This document shows, piece after piece, positions 7,046 through 13,693 of a DNA stretch of 26,206 nt. Each line of letters opens with the position of its first letter. The stretch's first letter is position 1. The notes under the pieces were generated by a model. It searched no databases. It was not told where the DNA came from and worked only from the letters and a program-made list of their open reading frames with translations. A program made the translations under genes and the position numbers. The DNA is taken from contig DATMDR010000086.1 in the NCBI GenBank assembly GCA_035557635.1, positions 1 to 26,206 of the forward strand, read 5' to 3'. The DNA comes from VRUE01 sp035557635 (GTDB taxonomy: Bacteria; Actinomycetota; Thermoleophilia; Solirubrobacterales; 70-9).

Positions 7046-7077
7046 CTAACGGAATCTCTGCCGGATGGCCCCTTAAC
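7028..7077 (+). repeat. Degenerate tandem duplicate of the copy 3 right arm
   Basis: CCCCTGCCGGGATGGCTCCT (7028-7047) plus AAC is followed 28 bases later by CTCTGCCGGATGGCCCCTT (7056-7074) plus AAC, the same sequence with a few substitutions and indels. The second copy could also pair with the left arm at 6936-6954, so two mutually exclusive hairpins are possible. It may be a remnant of an earlier insertion or arm-copying event. Confidence 0.55.
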
Positions 7078-7136
7078 CCTCCGTTTATGCAGTCCTGCTC
7101 CGCTACGTCGATACTCGGAACAGGGAAAGGAGGGCC

Positions 7137-8627
7137 ATGCAACGCCACATGGACAGGCTGACGTCGTTCGACACGTCGTTCCTGACCAACGAGAGGTCCA
7201 ATGGGCATATGGCGATCGGCGCCGTGCTGGTCTGCACCGGCGAGCCGCCCAGCCACGGGGACTTCGACGCTCACATCCGCAGCCGCCTCCACCTCTTGCC
7301 GCGATTGCGTCAGCGGCTGGCTTTACCGCCGTTGCGCCTCGGCACGCCTTTCTGGGTCGACGACCGCGACTTCGACCTCGCCAACCACCTGAGCCGGGTG
7401 AGCCTTCTCGCGCCCGGAGGCGACGCCGAGTTCCACGACCTCGTCGGCGAGATCCTCTCACCACCCATTGACCGCTCCAAGCCGCTCTGGGAGCTGGTCC
7501 TGGTCGAGGGCTTCGCCGACGACCGCTTCGCGATCGTCTACAAGACCCACCACGCGATGGCCGACGGGTTCTCGGCGGTCGACATCGGCACACTCCTCTT
7601 CGACGTCGAGCAGAAGTCCGAGCCCTCCCGCGAGGAGGCGCCCTGGGATCCCCACAGGACGCCCTCCGCCGTGGGCTTGGTCGTACACGCCGCGACCGGC
7701 ATCTGGGCGACCGTGCGGCGCCTGGCGCGCTGGCTGCGCAGGGCGGCCCGCCAGCCCGCGCGGGCGAGGAAGCGCGCCGCGGACGGCCTCATAGGTCTCT
7801 GGGAGGTGACCTGGAACCTGGCGCGACCGGCACCGAAGGTGCCGCTCAACGTCGAGATATCCACCGAGCGGAGCTTCTCCTGGGCGGGCTTTACGCTCGC
7901 CGACTTCAAGTTGATCAAGAACGCCCTCGGGGTGACCGTCAACGACGTCATTCTCTCGTCGACCGCCGGGGCTCTGCGGCGCTGGCTCCACGACCATGAG
8001 GTGGACACCGAGGGGATGGAGCTGAAGGCGCTCGTGCCCGTCTCGATCCGCACCCTGAACGAGCACGGCGAGCTCGGCAACAAACTCACGGCGATGCGGG
8101 GCCCGCTGCCGGTCGGCATCGCCGACCCGGTCGAGCGCCTCCAGGTCGTCCACGCCGCGATGGAGGGGCTGAAGTCGTCCAAGCAGCCGCTGGGAGCGGA
8201 AGCGATCTGGGGCCTCAACGACTGGTTCCGCGACTTCGCACCGCCGCTGTTGCTCTCGCCGACCGCCGCGATCAACTTCTCGACCCGCCTCTTCAACCTC
8301 CTCGTCACCAACTTCCCCGGCCCCCAGGTTCCCTTCTACATCCTCGGGCGGGAGCTCACGGGCGTCTTCCCGATCGGCTTCCTCGCCCGCCGCCACGCGC
8401 TGGCGATCGCGATCATCAGCTACAACGGCCAGGTCAACTTCGGGATCCTCGCCGACCGCGTCGCGATGCCGGACGCCGAGCAGCTCTCCCCCTACCTCGA
8501 CGAGGCCGTGGAGGAGCTCCTCGCCGCCGCCCGGATAGCCTCCCCCGACAAGTCCGATGGCGACCAGCTGGCAGGAGATACTCAACCTCGGTTCGCGCGA
8601 GAGCGCGAACGCTTCGGCGGAAGCTGA
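7137..8627 (+). CDS. Wax ester synthase / diacylglycerol O-acyltransferase (WS/DGAT)
   Basis: A 496-residue member of the bacterial WS/DGAT family, which esterifies diacylglycerol or fatty alcohols with acyl-CoA to make storage triacylglycerol or wax esters at the membrane. The catalytic HHxxxDG motif is present as HHAMADG (residues 138-144), and the C-terminal half has VTNFPGPQVPFYILG and GQVNFGILADR, typical of the family's second domain. Overall length is typical (450-500). The start is supported by a strong AAGGAGG Shine-Dalgarno sequence at 7127-7133; an in-frame ATG 4 codons later is an alternative. It stands between smc and ftsY, genes that are usually adjacent, and its 3' end overlaps ftsY by 71 nt in another frame, so it may be a later addition to the block. 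Confidence 0.93.
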   Translation: MQRHMDRLTSFDTSFLTNERSNGHMAIGAVLVCTGEPPSHGDFDAHIRSRLHLLPRLRQRLALPPLRLGTPFWVDDRDFDLANHLSRVSLLAPGGDAEFHDLVGEILSPPIDRSKPLWELVLVEGFADDRFAIVYKTHHAMADGFSAVDIGTLLFDVEQKSEPSREEAPWDPHRTPSAVGLVVHAATGIWATVRRLARWLRRAARQPARARKRAADGLIGLWEVTWNLARPAPKVPLNVEISTERSFSWAGFTLADFKLIKNALGVTVNDVILSSTAGALRRWLHDHEVDTEGMELKALVPVSIRTLNEHGELGNKLTAMRGPLPVGIADPVERLQVVHAAMEGLKSSKQPLGAEAIWGLNDWFRDFAPPLLLSPTAAINFSTRLFNLLVTNFPGPQVPFYILGRELTGVFPIGFLARRHALAIAIISYNGQVNFGILADRVAMPDAEQLSPYLDEAVEELLAAARIASPDKSDGDQLAGDTQPRFARERERFGGS

Positions 8628-9555
8628 GCAGCCCGAGGAGCGGCGGGGGGTTTTCCGCCGCCTGCGCGAGAGCCTCTCCAAGAGCCGCCAGGCGCTCAGC
8701 GAGGAGGTCTCGGCCAGTCTCTTCGACCGCATCGACGAGGAAACCTGGGAGCGGCTGGAGGAGGCGCTGATCTACGCCGACGCCGGAGCGCCGACCACCG
8801 CCGCGATCGTCGAGCGCCTCGAGCGCGAGGTCGAGGCGGGGACCGTGCCGGCCGACGGCGCCGCCGTCCACGACCGCCTGATCGAGATCGTCGCCGAGGT
8901 GGCCGCCACCGGCCGCGCTCCGATCGACCTCAGCGCCCAGCCCGCGGTGGTCTTGATGGTCGGCGTCAACGGCACCGGCAAGACGACGACGATCGGCAAG
9001 GTTGCCTGGCACCTCTCGCAGGAGTTTGGCCTCTCCGTGGTCCTCGGCGCCGCCGACACCTACCGCGCCGCGGCGGCCGAGCAGCTCGCCGAGTGGGCGC
9101 AGCGGGCCGGCGCCGACCTGGTGCGGGCCGAGTCCGGCGCCGACCCCGGGTCGGTTGCCTTCGACGCCGTCGCCGCCGCCCGCGCCCGCGACGCCGACGT
9201 GGCGATCATCGACACCGCGGGGCGCCTACATACCCAGGGCAACCTGATGGACGAGCTGGCCAAGGTGCGGCGGGTGATCGCCAAGCAGATGCCGGGGGCG
9301 CCGCACGAGACGCTGCTGACGATCGACGCGACGACTGGGCAGAACGGGCTGCGCCAGGCGAAGGTCTTCGCCGAGGCCGCCGATGTCGACGGCGTCGTCC
9401 TCACCAAGCTCGACGGCACCGCCAAGGGCGGCATCGTGCTGGCGATCGCCAGCGAGCTGGGCATTCCCGTGAAGCTGATCGGCACCGGCGAGTCGCTCGA
9501 GGACCTGCGCCCGTTCGACCCCACCGACTTCGCCCGCGCCCTGCTCGGCGAGTAG
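8557..9555 (+). CDS. ftsY: Signal recognition particle receptor FtsY
   Basis: FtsY is the membrane-associated SRP receptor GTPase that docks ribosome-nascent-chain-Ffh complexes at the translocon. The 332-residue protein has a short acidic A region (1-30), an N domain (RRLRESLSKSRQALSEEV onward) and a G domain with P-loop GVNGTGKTT (136-144), AADTYRAAAAEQL, DTAGRLHTQGNLMDEL, TKLDGTAKGG and IGTGESLEDLRPF. The ATG at 8557 lies inside the 3' end of the WS/DGAT gene (71-nt overlap). No clear Shine-Dalgarno sequence is seen, so expression may depend on translation of the upstream gene. Ffh, its partner, is encoded 10 bases downstream. Confidence 0.96.
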   Translation: MATSWQEILNLGSRESANASAEAEQPEERRGVFRRLRESLSKSRQALSEEVSASLFDRIDEETWERLEEALIYADAGAPTTAAIVERLEREVEAGTVPADGAAVHDRLIEIVAEVAATGRAPIDLSAQPAVVLMVGVNGTGKTTTIGKVAWHLSQEFGLSVVLGAADTYRAAAAEQLAEWAQRAGADLVRAESGADPGSVAFDAVAAARARDADVAIIDTAGRLHTQGNLMDELAKVRRVIAKQMPGAPHETLLTIDATTGQNGLRQAKVFAEAADVDGVVLTKLDGTAKGGIVLAIASELGIPVKLIGTGESLEDLRPFDPTDFARALLGE

Positions 9556-9558
9556 CCT
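9553..9558 (+). promoter_or_regulatory. Putative -10 box (TAGCCT) overlapping the ftsY stop
   Basis: The TAG stop of ftsY forms the first half of TAGCCT, a TAnnnT-type -10 box ending 7 nt before the GTG of ffh. The ffh start has only a weak Shine-Dalgarno sequence. This could be an internal leaderless promoter or chance. Confidence 0.25.
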
Positions 9559-9565
9559 GGGACGG

Positions 9566-10939
9566 GTGTTCGACCAGCTCTCAGACCGCCTCCAGGCGAC
9601 GCTCTCCGACGTCCGCTCGCGCGGCAAGCTGAGCGAGTCCGACGTCGATGCCGCGATGCGCGAGATCCGCCTCGCCCTGCTCGAGGCCGACGTCAACTTC
9701 AAGGTCGTCAAGTCGTTCACCGCGACCCTGAAGGAGCGCTGTCTCGGTTCCGAGGTGCTGGAGAGCCTCGATCCCGGCCAGCAGGTAGTGAAGATCGTCA
9801 ACGAGGAGCTGACCACGCTGATGGGAGGGGCGAGTCGCGACCTCGCCCTCGCCTCCAGCGGACCGACCGTGATCCTGATGGCGGGCCTGCAGGGCTCCGG
9901 CAAGACCACCGCCTGCGCCAAGCTCGCCCGCCACCTCGGCGAGTCGGGCAAGCAGGTCGCGCTCGCCGCCTGCGACGTCTACCGTCCGGCCGCGGTCGAC
10001 CAGCTGGTCACGGTCGGCGAGCGTGCCGGCGCGACGGTCTACGAGCAGGGGACCGAGCGCGACCCGGTGGACATCGCCGCCTGGGCGCTCGACCGCGCCC
10101 GCGAGGAGAACCGCGACGTCCTCATCGTCGACACCGCTGGGCGCCTCCACGTCGACGAGGAACTGATGGACGAGCTTTCCCGGATCCGCAAGAAGGTGAA
10201 GCCGCACGACGTGCTGCTTGTGGTCGACGCGATGACCGGCCAGGACGCCGTCGGCGTCGCCGAAGCGTTCTCCGAGGCCGCCGAGTTCGACGGCGTGGTG
10301 ATGTCGAAGCTCGACGGCGACGCCCGTGGTGGCGCCGCGCTCTCGGTCAAGGCCGTGACCGGCAAGCCGATCCTCTTCGCCTCGACCGGCGAGAAGCTCG
10401 AGGACTTCGACCGCTTCCACCCCGACCGGATGGCCTCGCGGATCCTCGGCATGGGCGACGTCCTCAGCCTGATCGAGAAAGCCGAGAAGCAGGTCGACGA
10501 GAAGCAGGCGCTCGACCTGCAGGAGAAGCTGCGCAGCGACCGCTTCACCCTCGAAGACTTCCTCCAGCAGATGAAACAGGTGCGCAAGATGGGGCCGCTC
10601 AGCGGCCTGCTCGGGATGATGCCCGGCATGGGCGCGATGAAGCAGCTGAAGAACGCCGACGTCGACGAGGGCGAGCTCGACAGGGTCGAGGCGATCATCC
10701 TCTCGATGACCCCCGAAGAGCGCGCCAACCCGGGGTTGATCAACGGTTCCCGGCGCAAACGGATCGCCAGCGGCTCGGGGACGAAGGTGCAGCACGTCAA
10801 CCAGCTGGTCAAGCAGTTCGACCAGGTACGCAAGCTGATGCGGCAGGTCGCCTCGGGCAAGATGCCCGATCCGCAGCAGCTCGCCCAGATGGCGAGCGGA
10901 GAAGGGCGCGCACCGCGCCCGAAGATGCGCAGGCGCTAA
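9566..10939 (+). CDS. ffh: Signal recognition particle protein Ffh
   Basis: Ffh (SRP54) binds signal sequences and 4.5S RNA and delivers ribosomes to FtsY. The 457-residue protein shows the N domain (1-90), the G domain with P-loop GLQGSGKTT (107-115), ACDVYRPAAVDQL, DTAGRLHVDEELMDEL and KLDGDARGGAALS, then the Met-rich M domain (MKQVRKMGPLSGLLGMMPGM) with the RNA-binding GSRRKRIASGSGT helix. Length and order are standard. The GTG start at 9566 follows ftsY by 10 bases. The gene for 4.5S RNA is not visible in the window. Confidence 0.97.
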   Translation: MFDQLSDRLQATLSDVRSRGKLSESDVDAAMREIRLALLEADVNFKVVKSFTATLKERCLGSEVLESLDPGQQVVKIVNEELTTLMGGASRDLALASSGPTVILMAGLQGSGKTTACAKLARHLGESGKQVALAACDVYRPAAVDQLVTVGERAGATVYEQGTERDPVDIAAWALDRAREENRDVLIVDTAGRLHVDEELMDELSRIRKKVKPHDVLLVVDAMTGQDAVGVAEAFSEAAEFDGVVMSKLDGDARGGAALSVKAVTGKPILFASTGEKLEDFDRFHPDRMASRILGMGDVLSLIEKAEKQVDEKQALDLQEKLRSDRFTLEDFLQQMKQVRKMGPLSGLLGMMPGMGAMKQLKNADVDEGELDRVEAIILSMTPEERANPGLINGSRRKRIASGSGTKVQHVNQLVKQFDQVRKLMRQVASGKMPDPQQLAQMASGEGRAPRPKMRRR

Positions 10940-10953
10940 CCTGCCGCAGTCCC

Positions 10954-11208
10954 ATGGCCGTACGAATCAGACTGAGAAGGGTGGGTTCGAAGAAGAACCC
11001 GATCTGGCGCATCGTCGTCGCCGACAAGCGCTCGCCGCGCGACGGGCGCACGATCGAGACGATCGGCCAGTACAACCCGCAGACCGAGCCCTCGACGATC
11101 GAGCTCGACGAGGAGCGCGCCAAGCACTGGCTCGAGCACGGCGCCCAGCCCTCCGAGACGGTCGCCAACCTGCTGCGCACCAAGGGCATCGCCGCCTCGG
11201 GCAGCTGA
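10954..11208 (+). CDS. rpsP: 30S ribosomal protein S16
   Basis: An 84-residue bS16, an early-assembling small-subunit protein. The N-terminus MAVRIRLRRVGSKKNPIWRI and the later VADKRSPRDGR and IGQYNP segments are diagnostic. It starts 14 bases after ffh, keeping the widespread ffh-rpsP order. A TAACCT sequence at 10937-10942 overlaps the ffh stop but is 11 nt from the start, so I do not count it as a leaderless promoter. Confidence 0.97.
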   Translation: MAVRIRLRRVGSKKNPIWRIVVADKRSPRDGRTIETIGQYNPQTEPSTIELDEERAKHWLEHGAQPSETVANLLRTKGIAASGS

Positions 11209-11217
11209 GCTGCTGAC

Positions 11218-11448
11218 GTGACCGAGCTGCTCGAGTTCCTGGTCCGGGCGCTGGTCGAGGACCCTGAGGCGGTCAAAGTCGAGGAGCTCGAAGAGGACGG
11301 CGATCTCGTCTACGAGATCTCGGTTGCCGAGGACGACCTGGGGCGGGTGATCGGCAAGGGCGGGCGCATCGCTAACGCGATCCGCACGATCGCCAAAGCT
11401 GCCGCCGTCCGCCTCGATCGCCGCGTCATCGTCGACATTCTTGATTGA
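11218..11448 (+). CDS. khpA: KH-domain RNA-binding protein KhpA
   Basis: A 76-residue single KH-domain protein (YlqC/KhpA family), which with KhpB binds RNA and affects cell division and translation in other Gram-positive bacteria. The RNA-gripping GxxG loop is visible in GRVIGKGGRIANAIRTI (about residues 41-57). The GTG start at 11218 lies 9 bases after rpsP. In most genomes rimM follows between khpA and trmD; here a hairpin element occupies the gap. Confidence 0.93.
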   Translation: MTELLEFLVRALVEDPEAVKVEELEEDGDLVYEISVAEDDLGRVIGKGGRIANAIRTIAKAAAVRLDRRVIVDILD

Positions 11449-11458
11449 CGGAGCGAAG

Positions 11459-11572
11459 GCGGGATGTGGGTTGAGGGTTCCGCTTAACTTTTTCGGGGAG
11501 ACGCCGGTGTTCGTCCGTGGAACGGAGCGGCCGAAAAAGTACAAGACGCTTCACCCCCAACCCACATCCCGC
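11459..11572 (+). repeat. Arm-variable hairpin element, family A, copy 4
   Basis: A 114-bp element between khpA and trmD. Arms 11459-11478 and 11553-11572 pair at 19 of 20 positions and have a fourth, distinct sequence (GCGGGATGTGGGTTG at the outer end). The 74-nt core keeps TTAACTTTTTCGG and CGGCCGAAAAAGTACAAG; the apical hairpin is TCCGT-GGA-ACGGA. It begins 10 nt after the khpA stop and ends 11 nt before the trmD start, so it fills nearly the whole gap where rimM is normally found. Confidence 0.92.
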
Positions 11573-11583
11573 TCGACGCTGTC

Positions 11584-12255
11584 GTGAAGCTCGACATCTT
11601 CACTCTCTTCCCCGAGGCGTTCGATTGGTTTAGCGGCCAGAGATCGGTGCAGAACGCGTTGAGCGAGGGGAACGAGCTAAGGCTGTTCAACTACCGCGAC
11701 ACGACGCCGCTGGGGGCGGGGCAGGTCGACGACGCCCCCTACGGCGGCGGCGCCGGGATGGTGCTGCGGGTTGACGTCGTCGACGCCGCCCTGCAGGCCG
11801 CCTACTCGAACGGGGAGAGGCCGCGCATCGTGCTGCTCTCTCCCACTGGCAGGCTGCTCGACGACGCGCTGGCGGATGAGCTGACCCGGGAGCCGCACCT
11901 GGCCCTGCTCTGCGGCCGCTACGAGGGGTTCGACGAGCGGGTGCACGAGCACTTCGCCGACGACGAGGTCTCGATTGGCCGCTACGTGCTGGCCGGGGGA
12001 GAGCTGCCGGCGATGGTGCTCGCCGACGTGGTGATGCGCAAGCTCCCAGGCGCCCTCGGCCACGAGCAGAGCGCGGTCGAGGAGTCGTTCAGCCAGGTCC
12101 TCGAGGGCGCTCCGGAGTACCCCCACTACACCCGCCCGCCCGCCTACCGGGGCTGGGAGGTGCCCGAGGTCCTGGTCTCGGGAGATCACGAGCGGGTGCG
12201 TCGCTGGCGGGCGGAGCAGAGCCAGATCAGGGCCAGGGCCCTCGAAGAAGGCTGA
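11584..12255 (+). CDS. trmD: tRNA (guanosine(37)-N1)-methyltransferase
   Basis: TrmD methylates N1 of G37 in tRNAs reading CNN codons and prevents +1 frameshifting. The 223-residue protein begins MKLDIFTLFPEAF and has VDDAPYGGGAGMV, LLCGRYEGFDERV, and the trefoil-knot SAM-binding region SIGRYVLAGGELPAMV, then EYPHYTRPPAYRG. It uses a GTG start without a clear Shine-Dalgarno sequence, 11 nt after hairpin element copy 4. Family length is 220-250, so it is complete. Confidence 0.96.
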   Translation: MKLDIFTLFPEAFDWFSGQRSVQNALSEGNELRLFNYRDTTPLGAGQVDDAPYGGGAGMVLRVDVVDAALQAAYSNGERPRIVLLSPTGRLLDDALADELTREPHLALLCGRYEGFDERVHEHFADDEVSIGRYVLAGGELPAMVLADVVMRKLPGALGHEQSAVEESFSQVLEGAPEYPHYTRPPAYRGWEVPEVLVSGDHERVRRWRAEQSQIRARALEEG

Positions 12256-12273
12256 CTCGACTACCATTCCGCC

Positions 12274-12310
12274 ACCGCGCGGCGTCCGGTCCGGGCACCC
12301 GCGGTTTTTT
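12274..12310 (+). terminator. GC hairpin with T6 tract just upstream of rplS (possible attenuator)
   Basis: ACCGCG (12274-12279) can pair with CGCGGT (12300-12305), and six T (12305-12310) follow at once, giving an intrinsic-terminator-like outline. It ends 8 nt before the rplS ATG, inside the 62-nt trmD-rplS gap. The loop is about 20 nt, long for a terminator, so the structure is only moderately convincing. It could be a weak terminator or an autoregulatory leader for L19, as leaders in front of rplS are known in other phyla. Confidence 0.4.
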
Positions 12311-12317
12311 CACGCCA

Positions 12318-13076
12318 ATGAGCAGCGTCATCGACAGCATCGAGCGGGGCCAGCTGAGGAAGGGACTTCCCTCCTTCGGCCCGGGCGACCGTGTCCGCGT
12401 CCACTTCCAGGTGGTCGAGGGCAGTCGCCGCCGCACCCAGGTGTTCGAGGGAATCGTCCTGCGGCGCCAAGGTTCCGGCGCCCGCGAGACCTTCACGGTG
12501 CGCAAGCAGTCCTTCGGGGTCGGGGTGGAGCGAACGTTCCCCCTGCACTCGCCGAAGATCGAGAAGCTGGAGATCGCCGCCCGCGGCGACGTGCGCCGCG
12601 CCAAGCTCTACTACCTGCGCGGCCGCGTCGGCAAGGCCGCCCGCGTCGCCGAGCGTCGCTGGGGCATCGACGAGGAGCTGATCTCGACCCCCGCCGCGGC
12701 GGAGGAGCCGGAGGCGGTCGACGCCGAGGGGATGAACCAGGAGGACGTCGAAACCGAGGAAACGCCGCCGGAGGAGGCCGAAGCGCCGCAGGACGAGGAC
12801 GCAGCGGCCGCGGGTCCTGTCGCCGAGGGCGACCCTCCGGCTCACCCGCCGGAGGGCTCACCCTCGACACCACCCGCGGACGATGCCTCTGCGGATGGCC
12901 CTCGGGACGATTCGCCTGAGGCTGCCGAGGACCCAGAGGCAGAGCCTGAGGCTGAGGCAGGAGCGGACGCGGAGGCGCCCGAGGCAGGGGAGACCGAGGA
13001 CACCGCCGCGGCGAAAGACGCCGAGAGCGAGGAGCCGTCCAAGAAGGACGGCGACTCCGGCGAGGACTCGGCCTGA
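12318..13076 (+). CDS. rplS: 50S ribosomal protein L19 with long acidic C-terminal extension
   Basis: L19 (bL19) lies at the subunit interface of the 50S particle. The first ~117 residues are a complete L19: PGDRVRVHFQVVEGSRRR, QVFEGIVLRRQG, GVGVERTFPLHSPKIEKLEI, RRAKLYYLRGRVGKAARV. Normal length is about 115, but the frame continues to residue 252 with a low-complexity Glu/Asp/Ala/Pro tail that has no hydrophobic segments. The tail begins after WGIDEELIST and ends EDSA. The start is ATG 12318. The stop overlaps the likely CTG start of lepB. The extension is most likely disordered; similar but usually shorter acidic extensions occur on L19 of some actinobacteria. Confidence 0.95.
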   Translation: MSSVIDSIERGQLRKGLPSFGPGDRVRVHFQVVEGSRRRTQVFEGIVLRRQGSGARETFTVRKQSFGVGVERTFPLHSPKIEKLEIAARGDVRRAKLYYLRGRVGKAARVAERRWGIDEELISTPAAAEEPEAVDAEGMNQEDVETEETPPEEAEAPQDEDAAAAGPVAEGDPPAHPPEGSPSTPPADDASADGPRDDSPEAAEDPEAEPEAEAGADAEAPEAGETEDTAAAKDAESEEPSKKDGDSGEDSA

Positions 13077-13693
13077 ACCCTTCGATCCCCAAGCCGAAAA
13101 GCCGCGGCGGCGGGCTGGTCGAGCTGGTCGTGATCGTGGCGCTGGCTCTGGGCCTCGCCCTGGCGATCCAGGCCTGGCTGGTCAAGCCGTACCAGATCCC
13201 CTCGCAGTCGATGGAACCGACTCTCGAGGTCGGCCAACGCGTTCTCGTCAACCGTTTCCTCTACCACTTCACCGATCCAGGCGTGGGCGACATCGTCGTC
13301 TTCCACCCGCCGGTCGGCGCCGAAAACGGCAAAGTGTGCGGGGCTTCGCACCCGCCGCAGCAGGCCTGCCCGCTGCCGAGGGAGGAGCAGGCGAGCGAAA
13401 ACTTCATCAAGCGGATCGTCGCCGGGCCCGGGGACACGCTCAGCGTTCGCAACGGGCATCCGGTCGTGAACGGCGTCGAGAAGACCGACGAGCCCTACAC
13501 CAACCCCTGCGGTGCCGCCGGAGCCTGCAATTTGCCGGATCCGATCACCATTCCACCCGACCATTACTTCATGATGGGCGACAACCGTGGGGCAAGCCAA
13601 GACAGCCGTTTCTGGGGCCCCGTCCCCCGCGAGTGGATCATCGGCAAGGCCTTCGCCACCTACTGGCCGCCCGACCGGATCGGGATCTTCTAA
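13073..13693 (+). CDS. lepB: Type I signal peptidase, probable CTG start
   Basis: LepB removes signal peptides from exported proteins at the outer face of the membrane. The protein has one N-terminal transmembrane helix (VVIVALALGLALAIQAWLV), the catalytic Ser in IPSQSMEPTL (Ser46 by this start), the general-base Lys in NFIKRIVAGPGD (Lys113), and the box E motif MGDNRGASQDSRFWGPV. The earliest GTG (13130) would cut into the membrane helix and remove the cytoplasmic basic segment KPKSRGGG. Reading upstream finds no ATG, GTG or TTG, but a CTG at 13073 overlaps the rplS stop (CTGA) and has GAGGA at 13062-13066 as a Shine-Dalgarno sequence, so I take it as the start. Two cysteines (about 89 and 99) lie in an insert. 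Confidence 0.88.
   Translation: MNPSIPKPKSRGGGLVELVVIVALALGLALAIQAWLVKPYQIPSQSMEPTLEVGQRVLVNRFLYHFTDPGVGDIVVFHPPVGAENGKVCGASHPPQQACPLPREEQASENFIKRIVAGPGDTLSVRNGHPVVNGVEKTDEPYTNPCGAAGACNLPDPITIPPDHYFMMGDNRGASQDSRFWGPVPREWIIGKAFATYWPPDRIGIF

Noticed and set aside
922..11572. CRISPR array or insertion sequence
   Set aside because: The repeats are kilobases apart, with no spacers, no cas genes and no transposase in the window.
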